From NCBI GenBank assembly GCA_947479755.1, contig CANKAM010000029.1:1-44058 (forward strand): a stretch of 44,058 nucleotides of DNA, read 5' to 3'. The translations under genes were made by a program, and so were the position numbers. Below are positions 23,668 through 32,022 of this stretch, piece after piece. Position 1 is the first letter of the stretch; the number at the start of each line of letters is the position of its first letter. The stretch is from Bacteroidota bacterium. Lineage in GTDB: Bacteria > Bacteroidota > Bacteroidia > SXHM01. A model generated the notes under the pieces. The model was not told where the DNA came from and did not search any database. It was given only the letters and a program-made list of their open reading frames with translations.

Positions 23668-25188
23668 ATGAATTTTCGCGCTGTTCTCATTTCTCTTTCC
23701 TTTTTTCTTCTTCGGAATTTAGCATTTTCCCAATCCTGTGACAATCAGCGTTATCGTGATTCTGTTTTTGATGTGGCGAAAACTTCTGATATAATTTTCG
23801 CCAATGTGCAAGCTATTCCTGCGGTGTATGTGAGCGAAAATGTAACGGTAAGCCAAAATCTTTTCATGGATATTTTTGAGCCGTCAGATGATACATTGTC
23901 AAAACGCCCGGTGGTTATTTTTGCTTTTGGAGGTGGTTTTCTTATTGGCGGAAAAGACGATGAAGATGCACAAACCTATTGTGATTCAATGGCGCATACA
24001 GGTTATGTAACCGTGTCTATAGATTATAGATTGGGAATGAACATTGCAAATCCGGCAAGCGCTGTGCGGGCCATTTACCGTGCTGCACAGGATTACAGTG
24101 CAGCTGTTCGTTTTCTGAAAGAATATGCTGAGCTATACCGTATCGATACCAATTACATTTTTACAGGTGGAGTAAGTGCCGGTTCTTTTTCCGCAATGAA
24201 CTTAGCGTATATGCAGGAAGCAGACCGCCCTGCAGAAACCTATGCATCGGGTGGATTAATCCCTTCACCCGACCTGGGTTGCCTGCATTGTTCCGGCAAC
24301 AGTTACAGTCACAATACCAAAGCTAAAGCATCGCTCAATTGCTGGGGTGCATTACTCGATACTTCATGGATGGAATTAAACGACAACACACCTTTGATTT
24401 CTTTTCATGGCAATGCCGATTTGATTGTTCCTTTCGGAACTGGTTTTCCTTTTACTGCTTTGTTTTTAATGCCTGAGGTTCACGGTTCAGAACCGATTAC
24501 CGAAAGGGCAAATCACATTGGTCTTTACAATCAGTTTCATCCGTTTGCAGGACAAGGGCATAATGTGTGGGGAACAGTAGTAAACAACAGTTTTGTTGGC
24601 GGACAAACTCCCTATTTCGACAGTATTTTTCAGGAAACGAAAGAGTTTTTCTATCCCTTTCTGCAACCTGCACCACCTCTGATTTCAGGTTCTTTTAATG
24701 TTTGTGTCGGTGATACAATTGTTTATTCCGTTGCTCAAAATCTGGGTTCAACTTGGTGCTGGGAAATTCAGGGAGGCATCATTATTTCGCCTAACATCCA
24801 GCAAAATCAGGTTTCAGTCGTTTGGCAAACTACTGGCACCGGCTCAGTAATAGCAAGAGAAATTAATCATTTACTTGCAATAAGTGATTCAACTTTACAA
24901 AGCGTAACGATTGCTGATTGTGTTACAGCTATAAATTCGCTTACTGACAATTATCCGTTTGTAATTTTTCCGAATCCTGTTCAATCTGGAGATGAAATAC
25001 AATTAGATTTACCGTCATGCAAATCAGTAACAATAAGAATAACTGATCTTCGAGGAAAGCTGATTATGGAGGAAGTTGGAATAGAGCAAACTTTAATTAA
25101 TACGTTGTTATTAGAGCCCGGTTTTTATACAGTTACTGTCTCAGATAAAGAAACATTTATCAAAACAACCAAGTTGATAGTGTATTAA
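23668..25188 (+). CDS. Secreted alpha/beta-hydrolase (carboxylesterase-like) with T9SS type A tail
   Basis: 506 residues. A signal peptide (LISLSFFLLRNLAFSQ) precedes an alpha/beta-hydrolase fold: oxyanion region VVIFAFGGGFLIGG, nucleophile elbow G-V-S-A-G in FTGGVSAGSFSAMN, a probable acid near SFHGNADLIVPFGTG, and a histidine in FAGQGHNVWG. The order and spacing fit esterases/lipases of the carboxylesterase or Est-type families. A ~75-residue PKD-like domain follows, then a T9SS tail (YPFVIFPNPVQSGDEIQLDL to FIKTTKLIVY). It is therefore an exported hydrolase, probably displayed on or released from the surface. The substrate is unknown. The next gene starts 3 bases after the stop. Confidence 0.85.
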   Translation: MNFRAVLISLSFFLLRNLAFSQSCDNQRYRDSVFDVAKTSDIIFANVQAIPAVYVSENVTVSQNLFMDIFEPSDDTLSKRPVVIFAFGGGFLIGGKDDEDAQTYCDSMAHTGYVTVSIDYRLGMNIANPASAVRAIYRAAQDYSAAVRFLKEYAELYRIDTNYIFTGGVSAGSFSAMNLAYMQEADRPAETYASGGLIPSPDLGCLHCSGNSYSHNTKAKASLNCWGALLDTSWMELNDNTPLISFHGNADLIVPFGTGFPFTALFLMPEVHGSEPITERANHIGLYNQFHPFAGQGHNVWGTVVNNSFVGGQTPYFDSIFQETKEFFYPFLQPAPPLISGSFNVCVGDTIVYSVAQNLGSTWCWEIQGGIIISPNIQQNQVSVVWQTTGTGSVIAREINHLLAISDSTLQSVTIADCVTAINSLTDNYPFVIFPNPVQSGDEIQLDLPSCKSVTIRITDLRGKLIMEEVGIEQTLINTLLLEPGFYTVTVSDKETFIKTTKLIVY

Positions 25189-25191
25189 TTT

Positions 25192-25677
25192 ATGCTGAAA
25201 GAATTTCTACATAGTATTAATAATACAGGATACGAAGTTCTTCTGGCTCTTGGACTTGCCAATGTTTTTGCGCAGTTTCTTAAACCATTTACCATAGCTT
25301 ATAAAAGAAAGAAGTTGGATTTTTCCATGCTTATTTCAACCGGAGGAATGCCCAGCAGCCATAGCGCAACAGTTACAGCGCTTGCTACTTCGGTTGGTAT
25401 TATTGATGGATGGCACTCCACAACCTTTGCAATTTGTATTTGCCTTGCATCGGTAGTGATGTACGATGCAGCAGGAGTGAGGCGTTCTGCCAGTCTGCAG
25501 GCACGTGCGCTAAATCAAATTATTAATGAGTTGCTTTCAAAAGAACATACGCTTAACAAACAAAAACTGAAAGAACTTTTGGGCCATACCCGCACAGAAG
25601 TAATTGCGGGTGGATTGTTGGGTAGTATGGTTTCATTTTTGTTTCACTGGTATATTACCGGAAACTGGAGTAATTGA
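25192..25677 (+). CDS. DUF212/YuiD-type divergent PAP2 family membrane protein
   Basis: 161 residues with several membrane segments. The conserved start is LANVFAQFLKPF, then the STGGMPSSHSATVTALATSVG motif, which resembles the PSGH phosphatase motif of PAP2 enzymes, and VMYDAAGVRRSASLQARALN, followed by a C-terminal GHTRTEVIAGGLLGS. These four blocks define the divergent PAP2 (DUF212) family. The likely activity is lipid or small-molecule phosphatase in the membrane, by analogy only. It starts 3 bases after the esterase gene, so co-transcription is probable. Confidence 0.85.
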   Translation: MLKEFLHSINNTGYEVLLALGLANVFAQFLKPFTIAYKRKKLDFSMLISTGGMPSSHSATVTALATSVGIIDGWHSTTFAICICLASVVMYDAAGVRRSASLQARALNQIINELLSKEHTLNKQKLKELLGHTRTEVIAGGLLGSMVSFLFHWYITGNWSN

Positions 25678-25679
25678 CT

Positions 25680-26051
25680 TCACAGGCTTTTCAGCCATTT
25701 AAGAGCTTCGTCTTTGCTGTTAAACATCTTAATAGGATAATCAGTTTTATTTTTAAACGATATGTAAAAGTTTGAAATAATACGCTGCGCAAGTGAGTTA
25801 ATAAGTATTGCTTCTCCTATGCAGTTTAATGTGCTCCTCTGACTGTATTCTCTTGCTTCTCGGGTTGCAGATGTATTTTCACCGGTAAGTATCAATAGTT
25901 TCAATCTCTTGTTTTCTGCTTCTTTGTTAAATATTGCGTGAAATTCAATAACATTATCCTCCTCAACTAAGTACTCATCTCCGAATTGGAGACACAAGAG
26001 ATCTTCTTCAAGATAAAATATTTTCCCCCAACTGAATTTATACTCTTTCAT
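25680..26051 (-). CDS. Small protein with a STAS/SpoIIAA-like fold
   Basis: About 123 residues, soluble. The layout is two N-terminal strands (KIFYLEEDLLCLQFGDEYLV), a helix with VIEFHAIFNKEAENKRLKLL, then the strand LLILTGENTSATREAREYS and helix-strand-helix NCIGEAILINSLAQRIISNF, ending in FNSKDEALKWLKSL. The last part (F-x-x-x-x-E-A-x-x-W-L) is the usual end of STAS/SEC14-like proteins found in Bacteroidota. The exact role is unknown; related proteins act in regulatory switches or as lone fold representatives. I use the ATG at 26051; the first codon at 26060 would be TTG. It converges on the DUF212 gene. Confidence 0.6.
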   Translation of the reverse strand: MKEYKFSWGKIFYLEEDLLCLQFGDEYLVEEDNVIEFHAIFNKEAENKRLKLLILTGENTSATREAREYSQRSTLNCIGEAILINSLAQRIISNFYISFKNKTDYPIKMFNSKDEALKWLKSL

Positions 26052-26239
26052 TACTTGCAATGCATTGATTGTGAATGCATAGGTATAATTATTCTTGGAT
26101 TAATCCAAATTTATTTGAGCGGAATATTTTTTTTAGATGGTAAAACAATTTCAACCAAGCGTTGTTTGAAAATATAGTTGACATAAAGTTGTTTTATTGA
26201 ATTATTAATTCCTAAATTTCGGAGATTTTAGTTTAACAA

Positions 26240-29200
26240 GTGATTACAAGACTACTTCTATTCTTCTCTGTTTTACTTATTTCTGTGCAGTTTGCACAGG
26301 CTCAGGCTATATTTCAAAATCCAAGTTTTGAAGGTCCTTCTCAGGCACACGTTGTTCCGGCTCCATGGGGCGCCTGCTTTGGTTCTCCTGATACTCAACC
26401 AGGTCAATGGGGATTTACTCAACCTGCTTCACAAGGTGGTTCATATATCAGTATGTTGCAGGGTGGTACTGCCGGTTCATATAATGAAGGTGCAAGCCAG
26501 CAATTAGTTCCCTGTCTTACTGCAGGAACAGAATATACGTTTGATATAGATATCGCTTTCAGTTCAGTATACAATACAGCAGAACCAGGCAATTGCTATG
26601 GTTCTATGGAAATACTTGGTGGTAATTCCTTATGCGGAACCGATGCAATTCTCTGGCAAAGCGGAAGTTTTATGAATACAGCATGGCAAACAACAACTGT
26701 CACATTTACCCCTTCTTCCAACTGGTGTTATATTACGTTTCACCCATATTGGATAAGCGATTGCAATGGTTATGTAAACTGCTCATTGGATAATATTTCA
26801 CCCATTGTTCCTGCAGTACCTCCTGAGCCAGGGATTAACATTACTTCACCAACAGCTAATGCTGATATGCCTTGTTCCTTCACCGTTACCGGAACTAATG
26901 ATACTGTAGCGCTTAACATTGCTGTAAGCGGTGATTTTGTTGGTTCGCCTCAGATGGCAACCTTGCTTACAGACTCAACATGGGAACTCGTTGTTAACTA
27001 TCCTGTCGGGTTTGATGGTAATACACAAATTATTGCAGGCGCTTTATTTGTTGATCAAACAACGGATGCCGATACCGTTGATTTCCAAATTGTGTTGCCA
27101 GCAGCAGATTTTACAGCAACCATTGTTTGCGAAGGCATTCCCACCATATTCACTGATTTAAGCACAGCAGGTTCAGGAAATATTACCACATGGGACTGGG
27201 ATTTTGATGACGGTAGTTCATCCAATGTTCAAAGCCCTACACATACATATGCCAATCCCGGAACATACAATGCCTCACTTACCGTTACTACTGATGCAGG
27301 TTGCACCGATACGTATAATGCTGATATTATTGTAAATCCAAATCCGCAGGTTGATTTTACTGCACCTGCAGTTTGTGTTGGAAACATTACATCTTTTCAA
27401 AATCTCACAACCATCTCTTCAGGAAGTGTAGTGCAATGGGACTGGAATTTTGGAGATGGAGTTGGAACCGATACGCAACAAAATCCAACTTATCAGTATG
27501 CCAATGTACAAAGCTATCCGGTAACACTTTCAGCAGTTTCAGACAGCGGCTGCACAGGAACAATTACTCATAACGTAGATGTAAATTCTCGCCCGGTTGC
27601 TGATTTCTCTTTTGTTTCTGGTTGCTCGCCTACAGTTCAGTTCACTGATTTAAGTTCTGTGCCAATCGGAAATGTAAACGCCTGGAACTGGAGCTTTGGT
27701 GATTTTGGAAGTTCATCTTTACAGGATCCATCTCACAATTATAGCTTTGCCGGAGCATTTTCAGTTAGACTTATTGCAGGTTCAGGTTTGGGTTGTACCG
27801 ATACCATGATACAGATTGTAAATGTTCATGCAGTACCTGTCGCTAATTTTTCATCACCTGATGTTTGCGAAGGAACAACTTCTGCTTTTCAGGATTTGAC
27901 AACGCTTTCATCCGGAAACATTATTAGCTGGGACTGGAATTTTGATGACGGCAATACTGATGTTGTTCAAAATCCGACTAATGTTTATGCTAATTACGGT
28001 GCCTATTCTGTTTCGCTTTCAGTTGAAACCGACAGCGGATGTGTTGATACTTATACACGCGATATTGAAGTGTTTGAAAATCCGGTTGCAGCATTTTCCG
28101 GACAGGATGTTTGTGCAGGAACGCCAATTAACTTCAATAACACAAGCTCAATAACAACAGGCAACATTGCCTTATGGCATTGGGATTTTGGAGACTTTGA
28201 ACTGATACCTGCTATTCCTAATTCTACTTCAACTGTTAATGAACCCGTGTTTACTTTTTATACAGAAGGCAATTTTATAGTTGAATTAATTGCCACATCC
28301 AACAACGGTTGCAAAGATACGGTTGAAAATCCTGTAGAGATTTTCCCTGTTCCCGTTGCAGGTTTTAGTACAGAAAATGTATGCTTTAGTTACGATGCAG
28401 TTTTTACGGATGAATCAATTATTACAGGTGGAGGTGTAATCACCGATTGGGATTGGGATTTTGGCGATAACCTGTCTTCTACGCAGCAAAGCCCTGTTCA
28501 TAATTATGCAAATACAGGCTATTATTCAGTAACGCTTACCGTTACTTCTGATAACAGTTGCACCGGAACATACACCGACAGAATTCGTGTTTATCCAAAT
28601 CCTGTTGCAGACTTTGTTGCCACCGAAGTTTGTGTGGGAACAACAACAGATTTTAACGACCAGAGTGTCATCAGTCTTGGTAATATTGTAACCTGGGAAT
28701 GGGATTTTGATGATGCGAACACTTCATTGTTACAGGATCCACAAAATCTTTATGCAGCATCAGGAATTTACGATGTTCAACTGGTTGTTACAAGCGACAG
28801 TGCTTGTACAGATACCATTGTTAAGCAGGTAGATGTGAATGGTTATCCGGTAGTGGATTTCAGAGTTAATCCGCTTGACGGGTGCGTCCCGCTTCAGGTA
28901 AATTGTGTTGACTTAAGCACTATTGAAGCAGGCGAAACGATTGCAACATATGATTGGGTATTCAGCGATGGAGGAACATCAACTATTCAGGATGCAGCGC
29001 ATATCTTCGGAACTGATGGAACATTCTCTGTAACGCTTACAGCAACTTCTGCTGACGGCTGCGCCACCACTAAAGACAGTATTGATATTATTGCAGTTTT
29101 CCCGAAACCATCTGCTGCATTTACCTATGGACCGCAGCCAACTAATATATTTGACCGGAATATCATCTTCACCGATTTAAGTTCGGGTGCAAATGAATGG

Positions 29201-29629
29201 GAATGGGACTTCGGAGACTTTTCAGGTGATAATATACAAAACCCTGTTCATTTATATCCCGATTCAGGGCATTATTTAGTAGAGCAGATTGTAACCAATC
29301 AGTTTGGTTGTAAAGACACCGTTGCACATTTAATTATTATTGACGGTGCTTTTGCATTGTATGTTCCGAGTGGATTTTCGCCCAACAGCGATGGTACTAA
29401 TGACAACTTCACACCAAACGGTTTCGGTTTTACCACTTTTGCATTCAGAGTTTATAACCGATGGGGTCAGCAGGTATTCTCAACCTTTACCTATGGCGAA
29501 AGCTGGGACGGGACTTTCCTGAATACGGGTAAAGAAGTACCCAATGATTTGTATGTCTATAACATTGAAGTTACCGACTTCAAAAACGAACGGCATAAAT
29601 ACAACGGAACGGTTACGCTGGTGAAATAG
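26240..29629 (+). CDS. Large secreted PKD-repeat protein with T9SS type B (gliding-associated) tail
   Basis: 1129 residues with a GTG start and a signal peptide (LLLFFSVLLISVQFAQAQ). The N-terminal ~190 residues form a carbohydrate-binding-like jelly roll (FQNPSFEGPSQAHVVPAPWG). Nine PKD domains then follow, each with a W-x-W-x-F-x-D core: WDWDFDDG, WDWNFGDG, WNWSFGDF, WDWNFDDG, WHWDFGDF, WDWDFGDN, WEWDFDDA, YDWVFSDG and WEWDFGDF. The C-terminal ~90 residues are the type B sorting domain (GFSPNSDGTNDNFTPNGF, FRVYNRWGQQVFS). Such proteins are exported by T9SS and stay attached to the surface, often in adhesion or gliding. A promoter-like TAAATTTCG lies near 26212-26220. Confidence 0.88.
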   Translation: MITRLLLFFSVLLISVQFAQAQAIFQNPSFEGPSQAHVVPAPWGACFGSPDTQPGQWGFTQPASQGGSYISMLQGGTAGSYNEGASQQLVPCLTAGTEYTFDIDIAFSSVYNTAEPGNCYGSMEILGGNSLCGTDAILWQSGSFMNTAWQTTTVTFTPSSNWCYITFHPYWISDCNGYVNCSLDNISPIVPAVPPEPGINITSPTANADMPCSFTVTGTNDTVALNIAVSGDFVGSPQMATLLTDSTWELVVNYPVGFDGNTQIIAGALFVDQTTDADTVDFQIVLPAADFTATIVCEGIPTIFTDLSTAGSGNITTWDWDFDDGSSSNVQSPTHTYANPGTYNASLTVTTDAGCTDTYNADIIVNPNPQVDFTAPAVCVGNITSFQNLTTISSGSVVQWDWNFGDGVGTDTQQNPTYQYANVQSYPVTLSAVSDSGCTGTITHNVDVNSRPVADFSFVSGCSPTVQFTDLSSVPIGNVNAWNWSFGDFGSSSLQDPSHNYSFAGAFSVRLIAGSGLGCTDTMIQIVNVHAVPVANFSSPDVCEGTTSAFQDLTTLSSGNIISWDWNFDDGNTDVVQNPTNVYANYGAYSVSLSVETDSGCVDTYTRDIEVFENPVAAFSGQDVCAGTPINFNNTSSITTGNIALWHWDFGDFELIPAIPNSTSTVNEPVFTFYTEGNFIVELIATSNNGCKDTVENPVEIFPVPVAGFSTENVCFSYDAVFTDESIITGGGVITDWDWDFGDNLSSTQQSPVHNYANTGYYSVTLTVTSDNSCTGTYTDRIRVYPNPVADFVATEVCVGTTTDFNDQSVISLGNIVTWEWDFDDANTSLLQDPQNLYAASGIYDVQLVVTSDSACTDTIVKQVDVNGYPVVDFRVNPLDGCVPLQVNCVDLSTIEAGETIATYDWVFSDGGTSTIQDAAHIFGTDGTFSVTLTATSADGCATTKDSIDIIAVFPKPSAAFTYGPQPTNIFDRNIIFTDLSSGANEWEWDFGDFSGDNIQNPVHLYPDSGHYLVEQIVTNQFGCKDTVAHLIIIDGAFALYVPSGFSPNSDGTNDNFTPNGFGFTTFAFRVYNRWGQQVFSTFTYGESWDGTFLNTGKEVPNDLYVYNIEVTDFKNERHKYNGTVTLVK

Positions 29630-29971
29630 TTAAATCACCCGAACACGATATCCTTCTTTCAATAGAATCTCTCCAACCTTTTTTCTGAAATCGCCTTGCA
29701 AAAGAATTTCTCCGTCTTTTGCGCTGCCACCAACTCCACACTTTGTTTTCAGCAGTTTGCCCAGTGCTTCCAAATCATCTTCACTACCAATAAAGCCGCT
29801 GATTAGTGTTACTGATTTACCTGCGCGGTTCTTTTTGTCTAACTCTACTCTCAGATTTTGTTTTTGATTTGGTAATGTTGATTGAGGCTCATCATCAGAG
29901 GAGTTGCTGATGTTGAAGTTGGGATTGGTAGAATAAACAAGCCCGTCTTTATTCTTGTTTTTGTTTGACAT
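29630..29971 (-). CDS. SUI1/YciH-type translation factor homologue
   Basis: 113 residues from ATG 29971. After a polar N-terminal extension (SNKNKNKDGLVYSTNPNF), the SUI1/eIF1 fold is clear: LRVELDKKNRAGKSVTLISG, LGKLLKTKCGVGGSAKDGEI and LLQGDFRKKVGEILLKEGYR. The CGVGGSAKDGEILLQGD block is diagnostic. eIF1 homologues bind the small ribosomal subunit and police start-codon choice; the bacterial role (YciH) is likely similar but not essential. Its -7 box TATATTTG lies four bases before the start. It converges on the PKD gene, leaving only a base between the two. Confidence 0.85.
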   Translation of the reverse strand: MSNKNKNKDGLVYSTNPNFNISNSSDDEPQSTLPNQKQNLRVELDKKNRAGKSVTLISGFIGSEDDLEALGKLLKTKCGVGGSAKDGEILLQGDFRKKVGEILLKEGYRVRVI

Positions 29972-29975
29972 GGAG

Positions 29976-29983
29976 CAAATATA
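29976..29983 (-). promoter_or_regulatory. -7 box of the SUI1 gene
   Basis: TATATTTG on the minus strand, four bases (CTCC) before the start codon at 29971. Confidence 0.55.
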
Positions 29984-29987
29984 AAAT

Positions 29988-30022
29988 GAAAAACCTTCAG
30001 GATTTAATCCTGAAGGTTTTTC
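29988..30022 (-). terminator. Terminator of the propeller gene
   Basis: Perfect 16-bp arms (GAAAAACCTTCAGGAT, TTA loop, complement). On the minus strand the stem is followed by ATTTTATATTT, the same stretch that contains the SUI1 -7 box, so termination of the upstream gene and initiation of SUI1 are packed together. Confidence 0.75.
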
Positions 30023-30038
30023 ATTCATGCTGTTGATT

Positions 30039-30092
30039 TGTCACTTCGAGCGTAGTCGAGAAGTTTGCTTCTCGACTACGCTCGAAGTGACA
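30039..30092. repeat. Perfect 25-bp inverted repeat with TTTG loop
   Basis: Left arm TGTCACTTCGAGCGTAGTCG (then AGAAG) and its exact complement at 30068-30092. A single-arm relative ending TTCAGTGTGACA lies at 33920-33951. Confidence 0.85.
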
Positions 30093-30098
30093 GCGTGC

Positions 30099-31346
30099 TT
30101 AAATCACGGCAAGGCGCATGGTATCAATCCTGTCTTTAAATCTAACCCACCAGATGTAAACACCGGCAGGTAATGTATTGGTGTCAAATTTTACCTCGTG
30201 TTTGCCGGCACCAACTTCTTCATTTAACAACGTACACACTTTTCTTCCTTGTATGTCATACAAAGCAAGTTCAGCCAGACCTGATTCGGTGGTGGTGAAG
30301 TTGAATTTCACTTCACCGTTTGCAGGATTAGGAAAAATGTTTAGTGTGTTTACGGCAGCCTCTGCACTTGCAACAGACAAGGCAACGCCTTCTGCATTAT
30401 AGATAGCCAAGCCGCCACCAGCAGTTGCTATCCACACATTCATATTGTCATCGATTGCTAAGGATCTTGCATCATTCACAGGCAGTGATGAGTTGTTGGT
30501 ACGATGATTGATCCAATGTGTGCCGTCATATTCTATTACTCCGTTATCGGTTGCAAACCAGATATCTTTACCGCAGCTGATATCATTAACTGACTGAAAA
30601 GGAAAGCCGGTTATGGAATAATTGATGTTGCTCCAAATGTTTCCTGTAATTCTAACAATTCCGTTTGCTGTTCCTATCCAGGTGTTGTTGTCTTTATCAA
30701 AAGCAATTGCTTTTACTTCGTTGCTTTGTAAGGCTGAGTTAGAGGTATTGTAAGTTGTCCAGTTGTCGTTTTCTAACACACCAATCCCGCTGCTGAAGGT
30801 GCCTACCCATATTATATCGTTACTATTGATAGTTACAGAGTTGATGCCGTTTGAAGGAATTTGTGAGTTTCCGGTGTTGAATACAGTCCAGTTGCTGTTG
30901 TCGAATTTCACAAGCCCACCTCCCCATGTTCCAATCCATTTGTTGCCTTCCGGGTCAATAGTGATGCAGCGGATGATATTTACTGGCAATGAAGAATTGC
31001 TGGTATTATAAACTGTCCACTCATGGTCATACAATTTAGCAAGCCCGTTTTCAGTGGCAACCCACAATGCTCCGTTTTCTTCACGTGCAATGTCATTTAT
31101 ATGATTGTGAGAAAGATCAGAGTTTTGTGTTGTTAGGGTTGTCCAGGATGTGCCGTTGAAATAGTTGAGACCAGCTGTTGTTCCTATCCAGGCGCTGTTG
31201 CCTGAAGTTGTAACAGCCAGTACTGAATTGCCTGCAAGCGGTGAATTGTTGGTGTTGTAAACTTCCCAATCTGATGTTTGGGCATTGGTGGCAGCGGTGA
31301 GGCTTATCAGCAACACACTGCACAGGAGGATTATTTTTGTTTTCAT
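30099..31346 (-). CDS. Secreted beta-propeller protein (two-component regulator propeller type) with T9SS type A tail
   Basis: 415 residues from ATG 31346. A signal peptide (IILLCSVLLISLTAATNAQ) precedes at least six blades with the motif W-I/V-G-T-x-x-G-L (AWIGTTAGLNYFNG, LWVATENGLAKLYD, KWIGTWGGGLVKFD, IWVGTFSSGIGVLE, TWIGTANGIVRITG and VWIATAGGGLAIYN). These match the reg_prop repeats of hybrid two-component sensors, but here the protein ends in a T9SS tail (LNIFPNPANGEVKFNFTTTE to LPAGVYIWWVRFKDR) with no kinase. It is therefore an extracellular propeller, possibly ligand-binding. Each blade joins by NTSNSSLPVN-type linkers of nearly constant sequence, a sign of recent internal duplication. 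Confidence 0.82.
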   Translation of the reverse strand: MKTKIILLCSVLLISLTAATNAQTSDWEVYNTNNSPLAGNSVLAVTTSGNSAWIGTTAGLNYFNGTSWTTLTTQNSDLSHNHINDIAREENGALWVATENGLAKLYDHEWTVYNTSNSSLPVNIIRCITIDPEGNKWIGTWGGGLVKFDNSNWTVFNTGNSQIPSNGINSVTINSNDIIWVGTFSSGIGVLENDNWTTYNTSNSALQSNEVKAIAFDKDNNTWIGTANGIVRITGNIWSNINYSITGFPFQSVNDISCGKDIWFATDNGVIEYDGTHWINHRTNNSSLPVNDARSLAIDDNMNVWIATAGGGLAIYNAEGVALSVASAEAAVNTLNIFPNPANGEVKFNFTTTESGLAELALYDIQGRKVCTLLNEEVGAGKHEVKFDTNTLPAGVYIWWVRFKDRIDTMRLAVI

Positions 31347-31523
31347 ATTATTATTTATTAGGGTTATTATTTTATTTCTGTTGATTAAAAATTTGTACTG
31401 CAAAGGACCGTCATTCAATTGTTAAATACGCTTAAAAAATCCTAATTAATGTTAAAAAAAGGACACACTATTGGCTGTCAGCCTTGCTAAAAGGCTTGTT
31501 TTTACTGTGTTTTTAACTTGTTA

Positions 31524-31868
31524 TTATTTACCGAAGCTGAACTCTATCTCAAACTCCTGTCCGGCTGATTCGGGAGTGATTGCTATTTTGGAATGATGCA
31601 ATTTGTTGCCTACATACTCGTTGAGAAAACTGTTTGTGCCCGAAACTTCTTTCACAATGATGAGGTTGTTTTCATTGATGGTGAATGTTACCGATACACT
31701 TGCAGGTTCTATTTTTTCTCTGCTTAGTTCAGGCATTCCGATTTTTTTAACAACCTGTTCGCGTACTGCTGATGCGGTTGTTTTGTTTGAGGTGTTTTTT
31801 GCTTCTACATTGCCGGTGCTTAATAGCAGGCTGGTGAAGAGGGTGATTATTATTGCTAAAGTTTTCAT
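31524..31868 (-). CDS. Small secreted protein of unknown function
   Basis: 114 residues with a clear signal peptide (LAIIITLFTSLLLSTGNVEA). The mature part has a helix (SAVREQVVKKIGMPELSRE) and a beta hairpin (ASVSVTFTINENNLIIVKEV) followed by FLNEYVGNKLHHSKIA and a final strand EFEIEFSFGK. Size and layout resemble small periplasmic TonB-C-like proteins common in Bacteroidota, but I do not see enough for a firm assignment. It lies between the propeller gene and the PspC operon, all on the minus strand. Confidence 0.6.
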   Translation of the reverse strand: MKTLAIIITLFTSLLLSTGNVEAKNTSNKTTASAVREQVVKKIGMPELSREKIEPASVSVTFTINENNLIIVKEVSGTNSFLNEYVGNKLHHSKIAITPESAGQEFEIEFSFGK

Positions 31869-31900
31869 TGTTTCTGTTTTTTAATTGTTGTTTTTTTGCT

Positions 31901-31943
31901 GAGATGCTGAAACATACCGATAGCTATCGGTATCAGCATGACG
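31901..31943. repeat. Palindromic intergenic element with GATAGCTATC core
   Basis: A 20-bp perfect palindrome ATACCGATAGCTATCGGTAT (31914-31933) is flanked by GAGATGCTGAAAC and CAGCATGACG. Relatives occur at 37036-37053 (TCCCGATAGCTATCGGGA) and 38311-38395. Confidence 0.75.
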
Positions 31944-32022
31944 TTTTGTTTTTGCTTAGACACACCTTTGGCTGTCCGGGGTGTTTTTCCGGATTTTTAA
32001 TTGTTTTATGTTTAGTTAAAAT

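Noticed and set aside
30099-31346. Hybrid two-component sensor
   Set aside because: Only the propeller repeats are present; no kinase, receiver or DNA-binding domain follows, and a T9SS tail ends the protein.
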